From Vibrio hepatarius (lineage in GTDB: Bacteria > Pseudomonadota > Gammaproteobacteria > Enterobacterales > Vibrionaceae): 64,000 bases of DNA. The DNA is taken from contig NZ_LHPI01000001.1 in the NCBI RefSeq assembly GCF_001274785.1, positions 62,001 to 126,000 of the forward strand. The letters run 5' to 3'. Every line of letters begins with the position of its first letter. Within the stretch, counting starts at the first letter, position 1. The notes beneath the pieces were generated by a model, which did not search any database, had not been told where the DNA came from, and was given only the letters and a program-made list of their open reading frames with translations. Below are positions 55,267 to 62,721 of this stretch, piece by piece. The position numbers were made by a program, and so were the translations under genes.

Positions 55267-56787
55267 ATGACAGCACTACACAGCTTGCATGGCGATGAAC
55301 TGAAAGCTTCACACGACATGATGGCAATAATGGAAGATGTACGTTTGGTAAGAGGATTAGCTTACGTCAATGGCAAATGGGTCAGCGGCGACAGCTTCCA
55401 TCCGGTGGACAATCCGGCCGACGGCACTGTGATTGGCTACATTACTAAATTGTCTCAACAGCAGTTGTATCAAGCGATTGATGAAGCGGATCAAGCCTTT
55501 CGTCAATGGCGCAAACTGTTGGCAGAAGAACGTGCAGAAATTCTGATGCGTTGGCATGACCTGATCTTGGAGTCGAAACAAGATCTGGCGCGTTTGATGG
55601 TGATGGAGCAGGGCAAAACCCTGGCGGATGCGCAAGGTGAGATTGATTATGGGGCGTCGTTCATTCGCTGGTTCGCGGAAGAAGCGCGCCGCAGTTACGG
55701 CGAAACGATTCCAAGCCATATCCCGAATGCGCAACTGTCGACGGTACGTGAACCGATTGGCGTAGCGGCACTGATAACGCCGTGGAACTTTCCGAATGCG
55801 ATGGTCACGCGCAAAGCCGCTGCGGCGTTAGCGATTGGCTGTCCGGTGATCATTAAACCTGCCAGTGAAACGCCGTTTTCCGCCTTGGCATTAGCTGAGC
55901 TGGCAGAGCGTGCAGGCTTTCCTGCGGGGGTCTTTAACGTTGTGACTGGTGATGCGGTGATGGTATCTCAAACACTGTGCCACTCCGACAAAGTCAAAGC
56001 GCTGTCGTTCACTGGTTCCACTCGTGTCGGCAAACTGCTGCTGCGTGATGCGGCGCAAACTGTGAAAAAGTGCAGCATGGAACTCGGCGGGAATGCGCCA
56101 TTTATTGTGCTGCCTGATATGGACGTGGAGCAGGCAGCAAAGGCCGCAGTAGACGCCAAATTTCAGACCGCAGGGCAAGACTGTTTGGCGGCGAACCGAA
56201 TCTTTGTTCCGCAAGAAAAATACGAAGCGTTCCTTGAAGCGTTCGCCAAACAAATGAACAGCATAGTACTGGGTAACGGGCTGGACGACGAAGTCACTAT
56301 GGGGCCGTTGATCAATCGCGCAGCGGTCGATAAAGCCCATGATTTGGTGCGTGACGCGCTGGATAAAGGCGCGAGACTCGTCGCGGGTTTTCATACTCCG
56401 GTTCCGGGAGACAACTTCTTTGCTCCGACTCTGCTAGCAGACGTCACACCAGAGATGGCGGTGTATCGCGAAGAGAACTTCTGTCCGGTCGCTGGTGTAT
56501 TGCCTTACCAAAACTTGGACGATGTGATCGAGATGAGCAACGACACTGAGTACGGCTTAGCAGCGTATGTGTACGGACACGACATCCACCAAATCTGGCA
56601 ATGTATGCGCGGTTTAGAGTTTGGCATGGTGAGCGTCAACTCCGTCAAGATGACCGGTCACCCGATCCCGTTTGGCGGCGTGAAACAGTCTGGACTCGGA
56701 CGCGAAGGGAGCCGTCACGGCTTTGAAGAGTATAGCGAAATTAAGTATTGCTGCTTGGGCGCATTGCCTACCGTAAGTGGCAGTTGA
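55267..56787 (+). CDS. doeC: NAD(P)-dependent semialdehyde dehydrogenase (DoeC-like)
   Basis: 506-aa ALDH superfamily member, close to succinate-semialdehyde dehydrogenases. It has TPWNFPNAMVTRKAAAALA, KPASETPFSALALAEL, the general-base Glu in MELGGNAPFIV, the nucleophile Cys in TAGQDCLAANRIFV, and a C-terminal SGLGREGSRHG. In ectoine catabolism DoeC oxidises aspartate 4-semialdehyde, the product of DoeD, to aspartate. A 156-bp gap precedes it, with an element shared with the enuR-uehB region. Confidence 0.88.
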   Translation: MTALHSLHGDELKASHDMMAIMEDVRLVRGLAYVNGKWVSGDSFHPVDNPADGTVIGYITKLSQQQLYQAIDEADQAFRQWRKLLAEERAEILMRWHDLILESKQDLARLMVMEQGKTLADAQGEIDYGASFIRWFAEEARRSYGETIPSHIPNAQLSTVREPIGVAALITPWNFPNAMVTRKAAAALAIGCPVIIKPASETPFSALALAELAERAGFPAGVFNVVTGDAVMVSQTLCHSDKVKALSFTGSTRVGKLLLRDAAQTVKKCSMELGGNAPFIVLPDMDVEQAAKAAVDAKFQTAGQDCLAANRIFVPQEKYEAFLEAFAKQMNSIVLGNGLDDEVTMGPLINRAAVDKAHDLVRDALDKGARLVAGFHTPVPGDNFFAPTLLADVTPEMAVYREENFCPVAGVLPYQNLDDVIEMSNDTEYGLAAYVYGHDIHQIWQCMRGLEFGMVSVNSVKMTGHPIPFGGVKQSGLGREGSRHGFEEYSEIKYCCLGALPTVSGS

Positions 56788-56822
56788 GACACGAAATATG
56801 GATATCCAAGAGGAGAAGGACC

Positions 56823-58229
56823 ATGAGCAACAAAACCCAACAACTATTAGAGATCGATCGTCAGCGAGTATTTCATGCCTCAACCCACCTGAAGCAGTAT
56901 GCGGCTGGGGAGCTTTCGGGAAGGATTATCTCGAGCGGAAGCGGAATCCGAATCACCGATTCAGAAGGCATCGAATTGATCGACGGGTTTGCCGGATTGT
57001 ACTGTGTGAACATTGGTTATGGCAGGACTGAGATGGCCGATGCCATTTATGATCAGGCGAAAGAGCTGGCGTACTACCATACCTATGTCGGTCATACCAA
57101 TGAAGCATTGGTGAAGCTTTCCGATCGCATCATCAAGATGGCACCGCAAGGCATGAGTAAAGTGTACTACGGCATGTCGGGCAGCGATGCGAACGAAACC
57201 CAGCTTAAGTTGGTGTGGTACTACAACAATGCTCGTGGTCTACCAGAGAAGAAAAAAATCATTTCGCGTGACCGCGGCTACCACGGCTCAAGCATCGCAT
57301 CCGGTTCAATGACAGGTTTGCCATTGTTCCATGCTCATTTTGACTTACCGCTTGAGCGCATCAAGCACACCATGGCGCCGTATTACTATCGCCGTGAAGA
57401 CGAGAGTATGTCTGAGCTGGAATTCTCCCAGTACTGTGCTGACCAGTTGGAAGCGATGATTCTCGCTGAAGGGCCAGAAACCGTGGCGGCGATGATCGCC
57501 GAACCTGTGCTTGGTACTGGCGGTATCGTGCCACCACCAGAGGGTTACTGGCAGGCGATCCGCAAAGTGTTGGACAAATACGATGTACTGCTAATTGCCG
57601 ACGAAGTGGTGTGTGGTTTTGGTCGTTTAGGCTCAGATTTTGGTTCACTGCACTATGACATGAAACCAGATCTGATCACCGTTGCGAAAGGCTTAACCTC
57701 GGCGTATCAACCATTGTCAGGCGTGATCGTTGGTGAGCGAGTCTGGAGTGTGCTGGAAGACGGCACCGACCAGTGGGGCGCGATTGGCCACGGTTATACC
57801 TACTCAGGCCACCCGATGGGCGCAGCGGCGGCGAACTGCAACCTCGATATTATCGAGCGTGAAGGCTTGGTGCAGAACGCAGCGGATGTTGGCGCTTACT
57901 TACAGCAGCGCATGGCGGAAACCTTCAAAGACCACCCGCTAGTCGGTGACACCCGTGGTGTTGGTTTGCTGCATGCGCTCGAGTTCTCGTCAGATAAGCT
58001 GCGTCGTGAGCACTTTGATGTGAATCTGAAAGTCGGCCCGCAAATCGCAGCGGCGTGTTTGGAGCAAGGGTTGATCGCGCGTGCTATGCCACATGGCGAC
58101 ATTCTCGGCTTTGCACCACCGCTGATCGCAAATCGTAACGATATCGACACCATCGTCGATAAAGCGCATCAGGCGGTCAATAAGGTGATGGATAACCTCG
58201 TCACCTCCAAACAGTGGCAACCAAAGTAA
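56823..58229 (+). CDS. doeD: L-2,4-diaminobutyrate transaminase (class III aminotransferase)
   Basis: 468-aa PLP enzyme. GLYCVNIGYGRTEMADAI at the N-terminus, YGMSGSDANETQLKL for phosphate binding, LLIADEVVCGFGRLGS with the ring-stacking Asp, and the PLP Lys in TVAKGLTSAYQPLSG. It moves the 4-amino group of 2,4-diaminobutyrate to an acceptor, giving aspartate semialdehyde. Start at 56823, placed by GAGGAGAAGG. 35 bp after doeC. Confidence 0.9.
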   Translation: MSNKTQQLLEIDRQRVFHASTHLKQYAAGELSGRIISSGSGIRITDSEGIELIDGFAGLYCVNIGYGRTEMADAIYDQAKELAYYHTYVGHTNEALVKLSDRIIKMAPQGMSKVYYGMSGSDANETQLKLVWYYNNARGLPEKKKIISRDRGYHGSSIASGSMTGLPLFHAHFDLPLERIKHTMAPYYYRREDESMSELEFSQYCADQLEAMILAEGPETVAAMIAEPVLGTGGIVPPPEGYWQAIRKVLDKYDVLLIADEVVCGFGRLGSDFGSLHYDMKPDLITVAKGLTSAYQPLSGVIVGERVWSVLEDGTDQWGAIGHGYTYSGHPMGAAAANCNLDIIEREGLVQNAADVGAYLQQRMAETFKDHPLVGDTRGVGLLHALEFSSDKLRREHFDVNLKVGPQIAAACLEQGLIARAMPHGDILGFAPPLIANRNDIDTIVDKAHQAVNKVMDNLVTSKQWQPK

Positions 58230-58243
58230 TCACCTCATATCAC

Positions 58244-58264
58244 ACCGCCCCTTGTGGGCGGTTT
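58244..58264 (+). terminator. Intercistronic hairpin between doeD and eutB
   Basis: Perfect 7-bp stem ACCGCCC / GGGCGGT with a 5-nt loop and a short T tail; likely partial termination or an mRNA stabiliser. Confidence 0.6.
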
Positions 58265-58279
58265 CAGGACAAGAACTCG

Positions 58280-59254
58280 ATGGAAGCACAAGCAATCTTT
58301 GCCGCGAAAAAAGCGATTAACGGGCTGGTAAGCCGCACGCCACTGCTTTATTCGCCACTTCTTTCTCAGCAGTATCAATGCGAAATTTGGCTAAAGCTGG
58401 AAACGCTCCAGCCTATTGGGGCATTTAAACTCCGTGGTGCGACGCACGCGATGAACAAGCTCACTGACGAGCAGAAACGCCACGGTGTGGTGACGTGCTC
58501 TACGGGCAATCACGGTCGAGCCGTCGCCTATGCCGGACAACGCTTGGGCGTGCGCACGGTGATCTGTATGTCTAACCTAGTACCAAAAAACAAAGTCGAC
58601 GCGATTAAGGCGCTGGGAGCAGAAGTTCGCATTGTCGGACAGGCGCAGGACGATGCCGAGCGTGAGGCGTTAAGATTGACGGAACAAGAGTCGATGACGT
58701 ATCTCTCACCGTTTGAACACCCAGATATTATCGCTGGTCAGGGCACGATTGGGTTGGAAATACTCGAAGACCTCCCCGATGTGGACGTCATCTTTGCTGG
58801 CTTGTCCGGAGGCGGATTGATCGGCGGGATCGGTTTGGCGGCGAAATCCAACAGCAGCAGCGTCAAAGTGTATGGCGTCTCAATGGATAAAGGCGCGGCG
58901 ATGGTGGAAAGCCTCAAAGCGGGTAAGCCTGTACAAGTGCAGGAATATGAGTCATTCGCCGACAGTCTCGGTGGCGGTATTGGTTTGGATAACCGTTATA
59001 CCTTCAATCTGGTTCAGCAGGTGATGGACCAAGCGTTTTTGGTCGGTGAAGAGAACATTGCCAAAGGGATGGCCGATATTTTCGACGCTGAGAACTTTGC
59101 CGTCGAAGGCGCGGCTGCCGTGGGTTTAGCGGCTATTCATCAGCATCAACTCGATCTTCAAGGCAAGAAAGTGGTGTTGGTTATGAGCGGAAAAAATGTC
59201 TCGTCCGATACTTTTGAAACCGCACTGAGAATCGGCCGGCAGGTCGGAAAATAG
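58280..59254 (+). CDS. eutB: Threonine dehydratase-like hydroxyectoine utilisation protein EutB
   Basis: 324-aa fold-type II PLP enzyme. The PLP lysine is in LQPIGAFKLRGATHAM, the substrate loop in TCSTGNHGRAVAYAG and the phosphate cup in GLSGGGLIGGIGLAAK. With EutA and EutC it is associated with hydroxyectoine use, probably removing the hydroxyl by dehydration; this step is a family-level proposal. I chose the ATG at 58280 because homology begins there, not the upstream in-frame ATG that overlaps doeD. Confidence 0.87.
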   Translation: MEAQAIFAAKKAINGLVSRTPLLYSPLLSQQYQCEIWLKLETLQPIGAFKLRGATHAMNKLTDEQKRHGVVTCSTGNHGRAVAYAGQRLGVRTVICMSNLVPKNKVDAIKALGAEVRIVGQAQDDAEREALRLTEQESMTYLSPFEHPDIIAGQGTIGLEILEDLPDVDVIFAGLSGGGLIGGIGLAAKSNSSSVKVYGVSMDKGAAMVESLKAGKPVQVQEYESFADSLGGGIGLDNRYTFNLVQQVMDQAFLVGEENIAKGMADIFDAENFAVEGAAAVGLAAIHQHQLDLQGKKVVLVMSGKNVSSDTFETALRIGRQVGK

Positions 59255-59269
59255 ACGGGAGTCGCGCGG

Positions 59270-60214
59270 ATGAAAATCTATAACAGAGCTCAAATCGAGC
59301 AAGTGACTAAGCTCGACCTCAATGCTTTGCAAGCCGTCGAAGCGGGGTTTAGCGCGTTAGGTCAGGGTAAGGTGACGATGCCGCCAATCCTCAGTATGGC
59401 TATCGAAGAGAGCAACGGTGAGGTGGACGTAAAAACCGCTCACATTCGGGGCAACGAACGCTTCGCGATTAAGATCAGCCCTGGATTTTTCGATAACCCG
59501 AAACTCGGGCTCCCAAGCCTGAATGGTTTGATGGTGCTATTCAGCGCCAAGACGGGGCTGGTGGACAGTGTGTTATTTGACGAAGGGTATCTCACCGATA
59601 TTCGTACCGCATTGGCGGGCGCGATTTCGGCTAAGCACCTTGCAAACCCTGATGCCGCCACGATTAGTGTGCTTGGTTGCGGGCTACAAGCGGAGCTACA
59701 AGTCGCCGCGATAGCGTTAGTTAGACCCATCCAACATGTCAACGTATGGGCGAGGGATGCATCCAAAGCGGTTGATTACCAACAGCGCATGCAGCAGCGC
59801 TACGGCTTATCTGTCACGATACATGCGAACATTCAGCAAGCATGTCGCGACGCAGAGGTTATCGTCACCACCACGCCGTCAAAAGAGCCACTGCTCAATT
59901 GGCAAGACATTCCTCGTGGGGCACACGTGATCGCGATGGGCTCCGACAGTCCGCACAAACGTGAGTTGACCAGCTCGGTGATTCTTAACGCTGACCATCT
60001 TATTGTCGATCGACTGAGCCAGTCACAGTCACTCGGTGAGTTACGCTGCGTAGAAAAGCCGTTAACACGTCCGGTGCTGGAACTTGGTGATATTGTGTGT
60101 GGCAAAGTGCGTTATCAGCGCCAAGTAGACGATATTTCCGTGTGTGACTTAACCGGTACTGGCGTTCAAGATACCGCGATTGCCAACTACACCGCCCAGC
60201 AACTCTCCAACTAA
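59270..60214 (+). CDS. eutC: Ornithine cyclodeaminase-family protein EutC
   Basis: 314 aa, OCD/mu-crystallin fold. It has KISPGFFDNPKLGLPSLNG, the DIRTALAGAISAKHL segment and the NAD-binding ISVLGCGLQAELQVAAI. It was identified in the eutABC group for hydroxyectoine conversion, presumably as an imine reductase or cyclodeaminase-type step. 15 bp after eutB, so co-transcribed. A strong terminator-like hairpin separates it from eutA. Confidence 0.87.
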   Translation: MKIYNRAQIEQVTKLDLNALQAVEAGFSALGQGKVTMPPILSMAIEESNGEVDVKTAHIRGNERFAIKISPGFFDNPKLGLPSLNGLMVLFSAKTGLVDSVLFDEGYLTDIRTALAGAISAKHLANPDAATISVLGCGLQAELQVAAIALVRPIQHVNVWARDASKAVDYQQRMQQRYGLSVTIHANIQQACRDAEVIVTTTPSKEPLLNWQDIPRGAHVIAMGSDSPHKRELTSSVILNADHLIVDRLSQSQSLGELRCVEKPLTRPVLELGDIVCGKVRYQRQVDDISVCDLTGTGVQDTAIANYTAQQLSN

Positions 60215-60233
60215 CAGATTTTCCTGTGACCTT

Positions 60234-60259
60234 AGCGGTGGGCAACCACCGCTCTTTTT
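60234..60259 (+). terminator. Terminator-like hairpin between eutC and eutA
   Basis: 8-bp stem AGCGGTGG / CCACCGCT with loop GCAA and a CTTTTT tail, only 12 nt before the eutA start. It may reduce eutA expression relative to eutBC. Confidence 0.78.
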
Positions 60260-60271
60260 GAGGGCTAACCC

Positions 60272-61021
60272 ATGCCAGAGCTCTGCACATTTGACTGTTT
60301 GACCACTCAGTTTGAATTTACCCCGGATGTTTCTCCTTACCAGCGCGCGATTGGGCTAATGCAGCTTGCGACCGATTACGTACTCGAAAATGAATGGCGA
60401 GAGCACTTACCTGACGATGTTCGTTTGTACACCTCTCGATTCCTGACTACGGGCAGTGTCGATCCACAACACCTTAGCGACATGCAACATCGCATTCGTG
60501 AGTGCATGTTGACGATCGCCCCAATGTGGCCAATCAATGTCGTCGCATTTGGATGCACATCGGCGAGCGTGCTGATTGGGTCGGAGCAGATAGGTGAGTT
60601 GATTCGCCAAGAGCGGCCAGAAGTGATGACCACCAATCCTTGGCAGGCCGCGTTACGCGCACTCGAACACCATCAAGCGAAACGTATTGTGATGCTAACG
60701 CCATACACCAATGAAGTGAACTTACCGCTCTATCAGGCGATGAGCGCGCATGGTATCGAGGTGGTGGCATTTGGTTATTTTAATCTCGACTATGACCCGA
60801 ATATTCCGACCATTGGTGGTGCAGATATCGAGCACGCATTAGAGCAGTTATTGGACTCTATTTCCTATCAGGCGGACGCGGTGTTTATTTCGTGCACTAA
60901 TATGCGCGTAATGCATCTACTGCCCCATTTCAGTCAACGTTTTGCACTGCCTGTGCTGAGTTCAAATCAAGTCATGCTGTGGGATGCGTTAAGGCTAATC
61001 GATAGTTCGGACGCAGTGTAA
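60272..61021 (+). CDS. eutA: Asp/Glu racemase-superfamily protein EutA
   Basis: 249-aa member of the arylmalonate decarboxylase/maleate isomerase group. Both catalytic cysteines expected for the superfamily are present: VVAFGCTSASVLIG (first half) and AVFISCTNMRVMHL (second half). It is part of the eutABC hydroxyectoine module, and an epimerase or isomerase role is inferred. Last gene of the island, followed by a terminator. Confidence 0.86.
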   Translation: MPELCTFDCLTTQFEFTPDVSPYQRAIGLMQLATDYVLENEWREHLPDDVRLYTSRFLTTGSVDPQHLSDMQHRIRECMLTIAPMWPINVVAFGCTSASVLIGSEQIGELIRQERPEVMTTNPWQAALRALEHHQAKRIVMLTPYTNEVNLPLYQAMSAHGIEVVAFGYFNLDYDPNIPTIGGADIEHALEQLLDSISYQADAVFISCTNMRVMHLLPHFSQRFALPVLSSNQVMLWDALRLIDSSDAV

Positions 61022-61041
61022 ATACTTGTCTATAGCAAGAA

Positions 61042-61075
61042 GAGCCTAGCGATAGCCTTGAGGCGAACTAGGCTC
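61042..61075 (+). terminator. Terminator at the end of the ectoine island
   Basis: 8-bp stem GAGCCTAG / CTAGGCTC enclosing a small inner hairpin (GCC/GGC). The T run is weak. Confidence 0.6.
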
Positions 61076-61287
61076 ACTCGCCATTTTCTTCTCGCAACTC
61101 GCTTGCTCTCAAATCAGGTTAAGCGGTCATTTCTTCGAGTCACTTCTCTAAATTAGTGAAATCACGGGTTTTATTGCACCAATATGCAGCGCACCAAAAT
61201 GAGCATAAGTCCTGCGTTTTCTTTTTAATTTTAAACTAATTGTTTTATTTCAAATGGTTAGGTTCTGTTAATGATGTATTTATATTT

Positions 61288-61303
61288 TGGCACTCTTCTT
61301 GAT
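61288..61303 (+). promoter_or_regulatory. Sigma-54 promoter of the urt operon
   Basis: TGGCAC-N5-TTGAT matches the -24/-12 consensus TGGCAC-N5-TTGCW, with GG and (G) at the correct 10-bp spacing, 43 bp before urtA. It implies nitrogen (NtrC) control. In the 324-bp gene-free region upstream (61022-61345), a TGCACC/GCGCACC cluster at 61174-61197 could hold NtrC half-sites. Confidence 0.7.
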
Positions 61304-61345
61304 GAATGGATTGTTGAATAACTATTCATTATATGGAGATACAAA

Positions 61346-62632
61346 ATGAACAAGATGTTCAAATTAAAGCTTGCAGCAGTGGGAACTTGTCTTGCGATGA
61401 GCTCAGGAATGGCATTAGCAGAAGAGACGATCAAAGTAGGTGTCTTGCACTCGCTTTCGGGCACGATGGCGATCAGTGAAACGACATTGAAAGACACCGT
61501 CTTGATGTTAGTCGACGAGCAAAACAAAAAGGGCGGTTTGCTTGGTAAAAAGCTGGAAGCCGTTGTGGTCGATCCAGCGTCGAACTGGCCGTTATTTGCA
61601 GAAAAAGCGCGTGAACTGATCGAGAAAGAGAAAGTCGACGTGGTGTTTGGTGGTTGGACATCGGTATCACGTAAATCGATGCTGCCTGTATTTGAAGAGC
61701 TTAATAGCATCTTGTTCTATCCGGTTCAGTACGAAGGTGAAGAGTCATCGAAGAACGTGTTCTATACCGGCGCTGCGCCAAACCAACAGGCGATCCCTGC
61801 GGTTGATTACTTGATGAATGAGTTAGGCATCGAACGTTGGGTGCTGGCGGGGACGGATTATGTGTATCCGCGTACCACCAACAAAATCCTCGAAGCGTAT
61901 TTGAAAAATAAAGGTGTCAGCGACAAAGATATCATGATCAACTACACGCCGTTTGGCCACTCTGATTGGCAATCAATCGTTTCTGATATTAAGAAATTCG
62001 GCGCGGAAGGTAAGAAGACCGCGGTGGTTTCTACCATCAACGGTGACGCTAACGTTCCATTTTATAAAGAGCTAGGCGCACAAGGCGTGTCGTCTGAAGA
62101 TATTCCTGTTGTGGCGTTCTCTGTCGGTGAAGAAGAGCTGTCTGGTATGGATACTTCGCCGTTGGTTGGTCACTTAGCGGCGTGGAACTACTTTATGAGC
62201 GTGGATACCGAAGCGAACGACGAGTTTGTCGCCGCGTGGCAGAAGTTTATCGCCAGCAATAAGCGCGTCACCAACGACCCGATGGAAGCGCACTACATTG
62301 GCTTTAATATGTGGGCACAAGCGGTGACCAACGCCGGCACGACGGACCCAGAAGCGGTGCAAGATGCGCTCGTTGGCGTCGCAGTACCGAACCTTTCTGG
62401 CGGCTATTCTACTATGTTGCCAAACCACCACATTACCAAACCGGTACTGATTGGTGAGATCCAAGACGATGGTCAGTTCGAAGTGGTATGGGAAACCACA
62501 GGTCTGGTTGCGGGTGACGCTTGGTCAGATTATCTACCTGAATCTGCCAAGTTGTTCTCTAGCTGGTCTAAGCCGTTCTCCTGTGGTGCGTTCAATGTTG
62601 AAGCAAGCAAATGTGCTGGTAGCAGCAACTAA
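61346..62632 (+). CDS. urtA: Urea ABC transporter substrate-binding protein
   Basis: 428 aa. Sec signal peptide about 1-25 (cut near ALA-EE). It is a periplasmic binding protein of the UrtA/FmdD type: KVGVLHSLSGTMAISETTLKD, FGGWTSVSRKSMLPVFEE, LFYPVQYEGEESS and AAWNYFMSVDT are shared with urea-binding UrtA. It delivers urea to the UrtBCDE complex under nitrogen limitation, in line with the sigma-54-type promoter. A stable intercistronic hairpin separates it from urtB. Confidence 0.92.
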   Translation: MNKMFKLKLAAVGTCLAMSSGMALAEETIKVGVLHSLSGTMAISETTLKDTVLMLVDEQNKKGGLLGKKLEAVVVDPASNWPLFAEKARELIEKEKVDVVFGGWTSVSRKSMLPVFEELNSILFYPVQYEGEESSKNVFYTGAAPNQQAIPAVDYLMNELGIERWVLAGTDYVYPRTTNKILEAYLKNKGVSDKDIMINYTPFGHSDWQSIVSDIKKFGAEGKKTAVVSTINGDANVPFYKELGAQGVSSEDIPVVAFSVGEEELSGMDTSPLVGHLAAWNYFMSVDTEANDEFVAAWQKFIASNKRVTNDPMEAHYIGFNMWAQAVTNAGTTDPEAVQDALVGVAVPNLSGGYSTMLPNHHITKPVLIGEIQDDGQFEVVWETTGLVAGDAWSDYLPESAKLFSSWSKPFSCGAFNVEASKCAGSSN

Positions 62633-62642
62633 GTAACCCCTC

Positions 62643-62671
62643 GCGCTTCTAAGTGGAACGCTTAGAAGCGC
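62643..62671 (+). terminator. Intercistronic hairpin between urtA and urtB
   Basis: Perfect 11-bp inverted repeat GCGCTTCTAAG / CTTAGAAGCGC with a 7-nt loop and no T run. It typically protects the binding-protein mRNA, so that urtA is made in excess over the permease genes. Confidence 0.7.
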
Positions 62672-62721
62672 TTCCATCAAATCTGTTTGGCGTTGTTCAA
62701 ACAGACCAAAGGACGCATTTC

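Noticed and set aside
55357..56394. Long - strand frames inside doeC
   Set aside because: Antisense shadows of a conserved ALDH gene.
61174..61197. NtrC-binding palindrome upstream of the urt promoter
   Set aside because: TGCACC and GCGCACC copies are direct rather than inverted and do not give the TGC-N11-GCA spacing. Kept only as a weak note.
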